From Anaerolineales bacterium UBA6663 (GTDB lineage: Bacteria > Chloroflexota > Anaerolineae > Anaerolineales > UBA6663), in contig DKKP01000353.1 in assembly GCA_002455335.1 (NCBI GenBank), forward strand, positions 1,299 through 11,073: a stretch of DNA of 9,775 nucleotides. The letters are read 5' to 3'. The notes under the pieces are model-generated. The model was not told the origin of the DNA, did not search any database, and saw only the letters and a program-made list of their open reading frames with translations. The position numbers and the translations under genes were made by a program. This document shows, in pieces, positions 1-6,225 of this stretch. Within the stretch, counting starts at the first letter, position 1; the number at the start of each line of letters is the position of its first letter.

Positions 1-179
1 TGCCCTTCGGCGGCGTCAAGGGCAGCGGCTTCGGCCGCTTCGGCGGCAAGGCCGGCATCGCCGAGATCATCGTCGCCAAGCACCGCAATGGCCCGACGCA
101 CTCCGGCGTCGAGCTCGTCTTCCTCGACCGCCTCGCCAAGTTCGAGAACGCGGCCAAGGTGGACCTGAGGGATTACTGA
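1..179 (+). CDS. dnaB: Replicative DNA helicase DnaB, C-terminal end (partial)
   Basis: This is the 3' end of a gene that begins before the window; it is read from position 3 to the TGA at 177-179. The residues AGIAEIIVAKHRNGPT, followed by GVELVF and then RLAKFENAA, are the standard end of the RecA-like domain of bacterial DnaB. DnaB is the hexameric helicase that unwinds DNA at the replication fork. In the family, the K-x-R pair in AKHRNG projects into the neighbouring subunit's ATP site, and both residues are present here. The next two genes encode a DnaD-domain protein and a DnaC-like loader, which supports the call. The first ~15 visible residues (PFGGVKGSGFGRFGG) are odd: they resemble an aldehyde dehydrogenase motif rather than the usual DnaB sequence, so a glycine-rich insert or a chimeric junction is possible. 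An aldehyde dehydrogenase would not continue as this sequence does after KAGIAE. Confidence 0.82.
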   Translation, partial: PFGGVKGSGFGRFGGKAGIAEIIVAKHRNGPTHSGVELVFLDRLAKFENAAKVDLRDY

Positions 180-180
180 T

Positions 181-246
181 ATTTGCGATTGGTGATTTGC
201 GATTTCCTCTTGGCCAAGAGGAAGTCGCAAATCACCAATCGCAAAT
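181..246. repeat. 66-bp near-perfect palindrome built of heptad repeats
   Basis: The two 33-nt arms are reverse complements centred on TTGG|CCAA (213/214). The only mismatch is T203 against G224, which would be a G-U wobble in RNA, so a transcript would fold into one very long hairpin with almost no loop. Each arm contains related 7-mers: ATTTGCGATT at 181-190 and again at 195-204, 14 bp apart, and the reverse complements at 225-232 and 237-246. No T-run follows, so it is not a typical intrinsic terminator. It nearly fills the dnaB to DnaD-gene gap and ends 8 nt before the DnaD ATG. It could act as an RNA processing or stability element or as a dispersed palindromic repeat. The structure is seen directly; the role is inference. 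Confidence 0.92.
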
Positions 247-254
247 CATGAGCT

Positions 255-947
255 ATGAAGGGTTTTTCTGGGTTTCCTGCGGACGACGGCCCGACGACCG
301 GGCTGCCCGAGGCGTTCTTCGCCGAGCTGCTGCCGATCGTCGATCACCTGGGCGAGCTCAAGGTGACGGCGTACGCGCTCTGGCGTTTCGCGCGGCTGAC
401 GGGCGATCACCCGTTTTTGCGGCGCGAGGACTTCGCGGGCGACGACGATCTGCTGGCCGGGCTGGCGACATCGCCACGCCAGGCGCAGGAGAAACTCGAC
501 GACGCGCTCGAACGAGCCGTGGCCCGGGGGACGCTGCTGCGGGTCGAGATCGAGGACGACCAGGGCGCGCAAGACCTGTTCTTCCTGAACACACCGGGCG
601 GCCGGGCATCGGTCGAGGGGCTGGGCAGCGCCTGGCGCCCGACCGAATCCGAAGGCGGCCTCACGCTCAGCCACGTGCGCGCCAACGTCTTCGTGCTCTA
701 CGAGCAAAACATCGGGCCGTTGACGCCCATGATCGCCGATAGCCTGCGCGACCTGATGGCCACCTACCCCGGCGCCTGGATCGAGGAGGCCATCCAGATC
801 GCGGTGCGCAACAACATCCGTAAGCTGAACTACATCCTGGCCGTGCTCGAGCGCCGGCGCGCGGAGGGGCCTCGTGAGCGAACTCAAAAGACATCTACCG
901 AAGATCCCGATCGATACAGCGGCTACCTCACCCGCGACGACGCCTGA
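255..947 (+). CDS. DnaD-domain replication/primosome protein
   Basis: This is a 230-residue protein whose C-terminal part (about residues 146-203) is a clear DnaD domain: VLYEQNIGPLTPMI at 147-160, then YPGAWIEEAIQIAV and NNIRKLNYILAVLERR. Residues 20-110 look like the winged-helix N-terminal domain of this family. In Firmicutes, DnaD-type proteins bind DNA and DnaA or the loader proteins during primosome assembly at origins or stalled forks. Its place between dnaB and a DnaC-like ATPase suggests the same job here. ATG 255 is the only good start; it has no clear Shine-Dalgarno sequence and lies just after the long palindrome. The last 74 nt overlap the next gene in another frame. The tail DPDRYSGYL resembles tails I recall in homologues, so the overlap is probably genuine. 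Confidence 0.88.
   Translation: MKGFSGFPADDGPTTGLPEAFFAELLPIVDHLGELKVTAYALWRFARLTGDHPFLRREDFAGDDDLLAGLATSPRQAQEKLDDALERAVARGTLLRVEIEDDQGAQDLFFLNTPGGRASVEGLGSAWRPTESEGGLTLSHVRANVFVLYEQNIGPLTPMIADSLRDLMATYPGAWIEEAIQIAVRNNIRKLNYILAVLERRRAEGPRERTQKTSTEDPDRYSGYLTRDDA
863..869 (+). promoter_or_regulatory. Shine-Dalgarno for the DnaC-like gene, inside the DnaD gene
   Basis: GGAGGGG lies 4 nt before GTG 874 while still inside the DnaD-domain coding region. It fixes the GTG as the start, since the next in-frame methionine is more than 140 codons later. The arrangement implies that translation of the two genes is coupled. Confidence 0.7.
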
Positions 948-2295
948 GGCGGCTCGCCGCGTCGAGGTCGGGCTGGGCGACCCCGATTGCCCGCTCTGCC
1001 ATGGGCTGGGCTACATCCGGCGCGAGGACCTGTCGCTGACCGATCCCGCCTTTGGTAAGGTGCAGGTCTGTACGTGTCAGGCCGAGCATCTGCTGGCGCA
1101 GCGTGCGGCGAAACTGCGCGCGGACAGCAATATCGCCGCGCTGGCCGACAAGACCTTCGAGACCTTTCTGCCAAGCGGCACAAGCCCCGACCCGGTGGTC
1201 CAGGCGCAGTTGCGCAAGGCGTACGACAGCTGCCGGTCTTTTGCGCAAAACCCGGCGCGCCCTGACGAACATGAGCCCGATCGCAAGTGGCTGCTGCTGA
1301 TGGGCAGCTACGGCGCGGGCAAGACGCACCTGGCGGCCGCCATCGCCAACCAGTGCCTGCGCGACGGCAAACCCGCACTCTTCCTCAACACGCCCGATCT
1401 GCTCGACTACCTGCGCGAGGCCTACAGCCCGACCGTCGGCGAGACCTACAGCGAACGCTTCGACGAGATCCGTGACGCGCCGCTGCTCATCCTCGACGAC
1501 CTGGGCACAGAGAGCCCGACGCCCTGGGCCGTCGAAAAGCTGTACCAGCTGCTCAACGCGCGCTACAACGCGCAGCTGCCGACCGTGATCACGACAAACA
1601 AGCGGCTCGAGGATCTCGAGCCGCGCATCGGCAGCCGCCTGGGCGACATCAACCTGGTCTATCAGTTGCACATCCACGCCCCAGACTATCGGGCCGGCGG
1701 CGCCAAGGGCGGGGCCGAGATCTCGACGCTCAGCCTGCATCGCAATCAGAGCTTCGAAAGCTTCGACCTGCGGGCCGATCTGACCGGCGAAGGGCGCCAG
1801 ATGTTCCTCAACGCGGTCCGCGCGGCGCGCGAGTACTCGGACGACCCGCAAGGCTGGTTCGTGCTCGTCGGCCCCTATGCCTCGGGCAAGACGCATCTGG
1901 CGGCCGCGATCGCCAACGCGCAGGCTGCGCAGGGTCGGCCCGCCGTGTTCGTCGGCTATCAAGACCTGATGGAGCTCTTCCGGTCGGGCAACCGCGAAAC
2001 CGACGAGCGCAACAGCCGCGCGCTATCGCTGGTGCGTAGCGTCGACTTCCTCGTCATCGACGACGTCAGCTCGACGCTCAACACGGCCGGGTACTTCCGC
2101 GACCGGTTCTTCCAGGTCTTCAACTACCGCTGGGATGCCGGCCTACCCACCGTGCTGACCACGTCGGCCGACGAGAAGGAACTCGATCCGCGCATCAAAT
2201 CCAGGATCTTCCTGAGCGATCACTGCCAGATGCATGTGCTCAAGGTCGAGCCCTACAAGGGGCGCAAGAAGGCACCCATCCGTCGCCGTAACTGA
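874..2295 (+). CDS. Helicase loader ATPase with two DnaC/DnaI-like AAA+ domains
   Basis: This 473-residue protein is predicted to load DnaB onto DNA. It begins with a short tail and a probable zinc-binding segment: C39, C42, C66 and C68 in a CPLC...CTC pattern, as in DnaI-type loaders. AAA+ domain 1 has Walker A GSYGAGKT (144-151), Walker B LLILDDLG (204-211), a TTN sensor-1 motif (240-242) and PRIGSR with candidate Arg fingers (250-255). AAA+ domain 2 has Walker A GPYASGKT (333-340), Walker B FLVIDDVS (392-399), TTS (429-431) and PRIKSR (439-444). Both domains keep the catalytic motifs, and both continue with the identical HLAAAIAN, which points to internal duplication. Ordinary DnaC/DnaI loaders are about 245-310 residues with one AAA+ domain, so this is a double-length form. 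The start is GTG 874 with a good SD, overlapping the DnaD gene by 74 nt. Confidence 0.88.
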   Translation: MSELKRHLPKIPIDTAATSPATTPEAARRVEVGLGDPDCPLCHGLGYIRREDLSLTDPAFGKVQVCTCQAEHLLAQRAAKLRADSNIAALADKTFETFLPSGTSPDPVVQAQLRKAYDSCRSFAQNPARPDEHEPDRKWLLLMGSYGAGKTHLAAAIANQCLRDGKPALFLNTPDLLDYLREAYSPTVGETYSERFDEIRDAPLLILDDLGTESPTPWAVEKLYQLLNARYNAQLPTVITTNKRLEDLEPRIGSRLGDINLVYQLHIHAPDYRAGGAKGGAEISTLSLHRNQSFESFDLRADLTGEGRQMFLNAVRAAREYSDDPQGWFVLVGPYASGKTHLAAAIANAQAAQGRPAVFVGYQDLMELFRSGNRETDERNSRALSLVRSVDFLVIDDVSSTLNTAGYFRDRFFQVFNYRWDAGLPTVLTTSADEKELDPRIKSRIFLSDHCQMHVLKVEPYKGRKKAPIRRRN

Positions 2296-2334
2296 CGCGT
2301 CTGGCGTTACTCTTTGTTGGCCTGACTCGACGAC

Positions 2335-2354
2335 GCGAGCCATCACGGGCTCGC
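2335..2354. other. Short hairpin in the DnaC-like/kelch gene gap
   Basis: GCGAGCC (2335-2341) and GGCTCGC (2348-2354) form a 7-bp stem with a 6-nt loop in the 87-nt gap between the two genes. No T-run follows, so there is no case for an intrinsic terminator. It may be a minor transcript structure or chance in GC-rich DNA. Confidence 0.25.
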
Positions 2355-2382
2355 CCGGCCTGCCGGAAACAGGGAGATCCCC

Positions 2383-3561
2383 ATGGGCCTTCGAAGACTG
2401 TTCCTCATGCTCGTGGCTGCGTCGCTCTGCGCATGCGGCCCGCAGCCCACCACCGTGCCGCTTCCGCCCACGGTGTCCGTCGACCCCACCGCCGCCGTCC
2501 GGCAACCCCTCCAATCGCTGCACCTGGCCGTCGCACGTTCGGCGCACACCGCGACGACGCTGCTCGACGGCCGCGTGCTCGTGACGGGCGGCTTCGCAGG
2601 CAGCGAGGCCGGGCTCGACAGCACCGAGTTGTTCGATCCCGCTACCGAGAGGTTCGCCCAAGGCCCCGCCCTGCTCCACGCGCGGTTGGCCCACACCGCC
2701 ACGCGCCTGAACGATGGGCGCGTGCTGATCGTCGGCGGGCTCGACAACGGCCGCTATCTGTCGAGCGCCGAGCTATACGACCCGACGACCGACACGTTCG
2801 CCGAGACCGGGCCGTTGCTCGAGGCCCGCAGCGGCCACGGCGCCATCTTGCTCGAAGACGGCCGGGTGTTGATCGTCGGTGGCGTCGGCGCAGGCTGGAC
2901 CTTTCTGGCTTCGGCCGAGATCTTCGACCCGGCCCGTGGCACGTTCGCGTCCACGGGCTCGATGCAGACGGCGCGCGAATCCCACACGGTCACACTGCTC
3001 GCCGACGGGCGTGTGCTGGTCGTGGGCGGACACTCCGGCCAGCGTCGTGCGCTCGAGATCCTGGCCTCGGCTGAGATCTACGATCCCGCCCGCGGCGCCT
3101 TCCAAACCGTCGGGTCGCTGCGCCTCGCTCGTCACAAGCACGACGCCGTGCTGCTCGCCAATGGCCGAGTCTTGATTCTGGGCGGCGCCGATGCGCGCGA
3201 TGAGCAGGGGCAGTTGGCGAGCGCCGAGTTGTTCGACCCCGCCACGGGCGCGTTCGAGCCGACGGCGGACATGAACCTCACGCGCTACAAGTTCCAGGGC
3301 ACGTCGTTGCGCCTGCCCGATGGGCGCGTCGCGGTCCTGGGCGGGCCGGGGCGGCTCGAGACCTTCGACCCGACGACAAACACGTTCGCGCTCAGCACCG
3401 TCGACCTCGGTCCCACGCGGCTGTTCGCGGCTGTGGCGCTCCTGGCCGACGGTCGCCTGCTGGTGACAGGCGGCTACGGCTCGGGCATCGCGGCCAGCGA
3501 CGGCGCCTGGGTGGTCGACCTCGCGCCGTGCCTGCAGGGCTCGACTTCAGCCTGTCGTTGA
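2383..3561 (+). CDS. Kelch-repeat lipoprotein (seven-bladed propeller)
   Basis: This is a 392-residue protein with an N-terminal signal peptide: RR near the start, a hydrophobic stretch at 6-17, and a lipobox-like LCAC that places the lipidated cysteine at C18. A low-complexity Pro/Thr linker follows. After it come seven repeats marked by LxDGRVLxxGG, with the Gly pairs at about 69, 118, 166, 215, 267, 320 and 363. Most are followed by SAExFDPxxxxF. These are kelch / galactose-oxidase central-domain repeats, and seven copies fit one complete seven-bladed beta-propeller. It is predicted to sit on the outer face of the membrane. Binding or carbohydrate-related roles are common in the family, but no copper-oxidase active site is evident, so the substrate is unknown. 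ATG 2383 has GGGAG 6 nt upstream. C383 and C391 could form a disulfide at the C-terminus. Confidence 0.87.
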   Translation: MGLRRLFLMLVAASLCACGPQPTTVPLPPTVSVDPTAAVRQPLQSLHLAVARSAHTATTLLDGRVLVTGGFAGSEAGLDSTELFDPATERFAQGPALLHARLAHTATRLNDGRVLIVGGLDNGRYLSSAELYDPTTDTFAETGPLLEARSGHGAILLEDGRVLIVGGVGAGWTFLASAEIFDPARGTFASTGSMQTARESHTVTLLADGRVLVVGGHSGQRRALEILASAEIYDPARGAFQTVGSLRLARHKHDAVLLANGRVLILGGADARDEQGQLASAELFDPATGAFEPTADMNLTRYKFQGTSLRLPDGRVAVLGGPGRLETFDPTTNTFALSTVDLGPTRLFAAVALLADGRLLVTGGYGSGIAASDGAWVVDLAPCLQGSTSACR

Positions 3562-3580
3562 GTTTCCTTCCGCCTGCAAC

Positions 3581-3866
3581 GTGTGGGATCGCCCGTGGCG
3601 GGCCGGGGCGATGGTGATCTCGGTCGGGCTGCCGCTGCTACTGCAGGCTGGCCCGGGCCAGCCGATCCTCCATGCGCTGGCCGTCGTGATCGTTTTGGTG
3701 TGCGGCGTCTTCATCTCTTCGCGGCTGGTGTCCAAACACTCCAATCGAATTCGGCAGGAAGACCGGGCTCGGCATCGCTCTGTTCGCCTGCGGCGTCCGC
3801 TTCCTGGGCGTGTTCTGGCGCAAGGACGCGCTGCTCGCGACGGCCGAGACGCCGAGCATCCAGTGA
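3581..3866 (+). pseudogene. Small membrane-protein gene with a +1 frameshift
   Basis: No single frame encodes a full protein here, but two frames join into one convincing small membrane protein. From GTG 3581 (or ATG 3611), codons almost all end in G/C and encode hydrophobic segments (VISVGLPLLL, then ALAVVIVLVCGVFISS). Near 3736 that character is lost. It resumes one base out of register (ACT 3738 onward: TPIEFGRKTG, then IALFACGVRFLGVFW) and runs to TGA 3864-3866. Removing one A from the AAA at 3734-3736 would restore an uninterrupted frame of about 94 codons with three hydrophobic segments. The family is not recognised. It could be a decayed gene, a sequencing or assembly error, or, less likely, programmed frameshifting. 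No SD is visible for GTG 3581. This accounts for most of the apparently gene-free 3562-3939 stretch. Confidence 0.5.
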
Positions 3867-3888
3867 GCCAGCCTGGCGCGGAACCACG

Positions 3889-3915
3889 AAAAAGGGCGGC
3901 CTCTTGGCCGCCCTT
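3889..3915 (-). terminator. Intrinsic terminator of the EF-G-like gene
   Basis: A perfect 10-bp GC-rich stem (3892-3901 with 3906-3915) encloses a 4-nt loop. On the minus strand it is followed directly by TTTTT (complement of 3889-3893). It lies 24 nt beyond the stop codon of the minus-strand EF-G-like gene, as expected for a rho-independent terminator. There is no T-run on the plus-strand side. Confidence 0.88.
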
Positions 3916-3939
3916 CGCGTTGCGCTGAGCACTCGACGA

Positions 3940-6015
3940 TCACTCGTCGCTCTCGGCGCTCTTTTCCTTCTTGTGCGCGGCGATGATCGGCTGCGCGATG
4001 TGCGGGGGTACCGGCTCGTAGCGGTCAAAGACCATCGAGAACACCCCGCGACCGCCCGTGATCGACCGTAGATCGGTGACGTAGCGCTGCACCTCGGCCA
4101 GCGGCACGTCGGCCGTGATCACGCTCTTGCCGCCGTTCTGGTCCATCCCGGCGACGCGGGCGCGGCGCGTGTTGAGGTCGCCGAGCACGTCGCCCATGCT
4201 GGCCTCGGGCACGGTGACCTCGAGTTTGACGATCGGCTCGAGCAACACCGGGGTCGCGGCCTCGACCGCCTTCTTGAAGGCCTCGCGGCCCGCGACTTCG
4301 AACGCGATCGGTTTCGAGTCGACGGCGTGCTCCTTGCCGTCGTACACGATCACCTTGACGCCCGAAACCGGGTAGCCGGCGATCACACCGCCCTCGAGCA
4401 CAGAGCGTACGCCCTTGTCGATCGGGGCCAGATAGCTCTTTGAGAGGTTCATGCCGACGAGTTCGTCGTCGAACTCGTAGTCGCCGCTGCGCAGCGGCTC
4501 GATGCGCATGAACACCTCGCCGAACTGGCCTGCGCCGCCCGTCTGCTTCTTGTGGCGGTGGTGGCCATCGCCCTTGCGCGTGATCGACTCGCGATACGGC
4601 ACCCTGGGCAGTTCGACGTTCAGGCCCAGGCCGTATTTGGCCTCGGCGCGACGCACGGCCACGTCGATGTGCTGATCGCCAAACCCCTCGAGGATCGTCT
4701 GCTTGGTCGACATCTCTTGATGCCAGTGCAGGGTCGGATCCTCTTCACAGAGTCGGGTGAGCGTCGGGCTGATCTTCGTGCTGTCGGCCTGCGTGCGGGG
4801 CGAGACCGCCACGGCGTACAGGGCCTTGGGGAAGACCGGCTTCTTCATCGGCACCGGGTGGGCCTTGTCGCCCAAGGTGTCGGTGGTGGCCGTGACAGTC
4901 AGCTTTGCCAGCGTGCCGATGTCGCCGGCGTGCATCTTCTTGACGCTGATCTGCTCTTTGCCGCGGGCGACATGCACCGTGCCGACGCGCTCTTCAGCCC
5001 CGCGGGTGTGGTTCCACACGCGCGCATCCGACTGAAGCACGCCCGCCACGATGCGGATGTAGGTGACCTTGCCAACGAACGGGTCGGCCGTGGTCTTCCA
5101 GACATAGAGCGCCAGGTCGCCTGTGTCGTCGGCGTGGATCGTGCCCGGCTTCTCCTCCATCCCCTCGAGGGTGAAGGGCAAGCCCTCGAGCGGCGAGGGC
5201 AGATAGCGCTCGATGCCCTCGAGGATCGGCAACGTGCCGATGTCGGCCGTGGCCGACGAGACAAAGACCGGGATGAACGTCCGCGCGCGGACGGCGGCGT
5301 GAAAGCCGCGGATCACCTCGTCGTTGGTGAGTTCCTCGCCGCCCAGGTACTTCTCTAGCAACGCGTCCTCGCCCTCGGCGGCGGCCTCCATCAACTCGAC
5401 GCGCGCCTTCTCGGCAGCTTCCTTGAGATCCGCCGGGATGTCGACCACCTGATCGCCCTTGCCCAGGCGAGCCTTCATCGAGAGCAGGCCGACGACGCCC
5501 TTGAAGCCCGACTCCTCGCCGATCGGCAGTTGCACCGGGATGAGTTTGGCGTTGAAGGTGTCACGGATCTGCTGCAGAGTCCGCTCGAAGCTGGCGTTTT
5601 CACGGTCCAGCTTGTTGATCACGACGAAGCGCGGCAGATGGTACTCGTCGCACATCTGCCAGGCCAGCTCGGTGCCGACCTCGACGCCGCCCACAGCGTC
5701 CACCACGACGATGGCGGCCTCGCACACGTGCAGGGCCGAGCGCACTTCACCCTGGAAGTCGGTGAAGCCGGGCGTGTCAAGCAGATTGATCTTGTGATCC
5801 AGGAACTCAATCGGGACGACGGAGGTCGACAGCGAGATCTGTCGACGCTTCTCCTCATCCTCAAAGTCCGAGACTGTCGTCCCGTCGAGGACTTTGCCGT
5901 GCCGGGTGGTGGCACTCGTCGCGAATAAGAAGGCTTCCGCCAGGGAAGTCTTCCCAGACCCGCTGTGACCGACCAGGGCCACATTTCGGATCTTGCCAGA
6001 TTCGTACTCTCGCAT
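3940..6015 (-). CDS. EF-G-like translational GTPase (EF-G paralog)
   Basis: This 691-residue protein has the full five-domain EF-G plan. The GTPase domain has G1 GHSGSGKT (16-23), RRQISLS in place of the canonical switch-I RGITI (58-63), G3 DTPGFTDF (80-87), G4 NKLD (134-137) and G5 SSA (253-255). Domain II lies at about 295-380 and domain III at about 390-470. Domain IV (about 470-590) contains QTGGAGQFGEV and EHAVDSKPIAF, keeping the tip His (H563) equivalent to the one EF-G uses in translocation. Domain V ends near residue 670. EF-G drives tRNA-mRNA translocation and ribosome recycling. Here F84 replaces the catalytic His of DTPGH, and Ser replaces the switch-I Thr. This resembles the EF-G-2 / EF-G-like paralog group rather than housekeeping fusA, and no str-operon neighbours are present. 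It appears monocistronic, with its own promoter and terminator. Confidence 0.9.
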   Translation of the reverse strand: MREYESGKIRNVALVGHSGSGKTSLAEAFLFATSATTRHGKVLDGTTVSDFEDEEKRRQISLSTSVVPIEFLDHKINLLDTPGFTDFQGEVRSALHVCEAAIVVVDAVGGVEVGTELAWQMCDEYHLPRFVVINKLDRENASFERTLQQIRDTFNAKLIPVQLPIGEESGFKGVVGLLSMKARLGKGDQVVDIPADLKEAAEKARVELMEAAAEGEDALLEKYLGGEELTNDEVIRGFHAAVRARTFIPVFVSSATADIGTLPILEGIERYLPSPLEGLPFTLEGMEEKPGTIHADDTGDLALYVWKTTADPFVGKVTYIRIVAGVLQSDARVWNHTRGAEERVGTVHVARGKEQISVKKMHAGDIGTLAKLTVTATTDTLGDKAHPVPMKKPVFPKALYAVAVSPRTQADSTKISPTLTRLCEEDPTLHWHQEMSTKQTILEGFGDQHIDVAVRRAEAKYGLGLNVELPRVPYRESITRKGDGHHRHKKQTGGAGQFGEVFMRIEPLRSGDYEFDDELVGMNLSKSYLAPIDKGVRSVLEGGVIAGYPVSGVKVIVYDGKEHAVDSKPIAFEVAGREAFKKAVEAATPVLLEPIVKLEVTVPEASMGDVLGDLNTRRARVAGMDQNGGKSVITADVPLAEVQRYVTDLRSITGGRGVFSMVFDRYEPVPPHIAQPIIAAHKKEKSAESDE

Positions 6016-6027
6016 CGGCTGTACAAG

Positions 6028-6035
6028 CCTCCTTT
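6028..6035 (-). promoter_or_regulatory. Shine-Dalgarno of the EF-G-like gene
   Basis: On the minus strand AAAGGAGG lies 12 nt upstream of ATG 6015. The match to the anti-SD is excellent but the spacing is a little long. No better in-frame start lies closer to it. Confidence 0.65.
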
Positions 6036-6063
6036 GGGAGCGTTTATCTGACGGCCAGGCCGG

Positions 6064-6092
6064 ATGGTAACATGCCGGCTAGCCCACGTCAA
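6064..6092 (-). promoter_or_regulatory. Sigma70-type promoter for the EF-G-like gene
   Basis: On the minus strand TTGACG (complement of 6087-6092) is separated by exactly 17 nt from TACCAT (complement of 6064-6069). This matches the -35/-10 pattern with one and two mismatches. Transcription would start near 6057, giving a leader of about 40 nt that includes the SD. The heptad repeats lie just upstream of it. Confidence 0.55.
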
Positions 6093-6107
6093 CGCGGCTT
6101 GAAAAAA

Positions 6108-6142
6108 ACCGCGGACGGCGGACCGCAGACAGTGGCTGGCGG
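6108..6142. repeat. Heptanucleotide array, left arm
   Basis: Five consecutive degenerate 7-mers can be read: ACCGCGG, ACGGCGG, ACCGCAG, ACAGTGG, CTGGCGG. The first 22 nt (6108-6129) are complementary to 6198-6226 with one 7-nt bulge (6212-6218), which is exactly one heptad. The segment lies between the EF-G-like promoter and the globin gene. It has the same design as the palindrome at 181-246 but a different, GC-rich heptad sequence. Confidence 0.8.
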
Positions 6143-6160
6143 CTTTGGCGCCTCTGCGTC

Positions 6161-6166
6161 TACAAT
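6161..6166 (+). promoter_or_regulatory. Possible -10 box for the globin gene cluster
   Basis: TACAAT differs from TATAAT at one position and lies 79 nt before ATG 6246, between the two inverted heptad arrays. No convincing -35 box is seen 16-18 nt upstream, so it remains a weak candidate. Confidence 0.3.
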
Positions 6167-6197
6167 TCCCGATAACTTCGCTCGCCTTTTTGGAGGT

Positions 6198-6225
6198 TCT
6201 GCGGTCCGCCGGCTGCGGTCCGCGG
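6198..6225. repeat. Heptanucleotide array, right arm
   Basis: Four consecutive 7-mers can be read: TCTGCGG, TCCGCCG, GCTGCGG, TCCGCGG. CTGCGGTCCGC occurs twice (6199-6209, 6213-6223), 14 bp apart. It pairs with the left arm at 6108-6129: a 14-bp perfect stem (6116-6129 with 6198-6211) and an 8-bp stem (6108-6115 with 6219-6226). A globin transcript starting upstream of 6108 could form a large stem-loop here; one starting near 6172 would carry only this arm. Confidence 0.8.

Noticed and set aside
181..246. Palindrome read as a rho-independent terminator of dnaB
   Set aside because: There is no T-run on either side, the loop is essentially absent, and the downstream genes belong to the same functional cluster.
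181..246. Palindrome as a CRISPR repeat or transposon end
   Set aside because: There is no repeat-spacer array, cas gene, transposase or target-site duplication in view.
197..742. Open frame beginning within the 66-bp palindrome
   Set aside because: It is out of frame with the DnaD-domain gene and Arg/Ala/Gly-rich, with no domain match.
1318..1920. DNA repeat of the P-loop region within the DnaC-like gene as a mobile or recombination repeat
   Set aside because: The similarity is explained by two homologous AAA+ domains in one protein.
928..1962. 344-codon open frame on the minus strand opposite the DnaC-like gene
   Set aside because: It is antisense to a gene with clear AAA+ motifs; long antisense open frames are expected at this GC content, and the translation shows no recognisable family or membrane/signal pattern.
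3583..4071. 162-codon plus-strand open frame running into the EF-G-like gene end
   Set aside because: It reads through the terminator hairpin and antisense to EF-G domain V; the coding signal in this area is in the other two frames.
4552..5358. 268-codon open frame on the plus strand inside the EF-G-like gene
   Set aside because: It is a shadow of the EF-G-like gene, whose domains run unbroken on the minus strand through this stretch.
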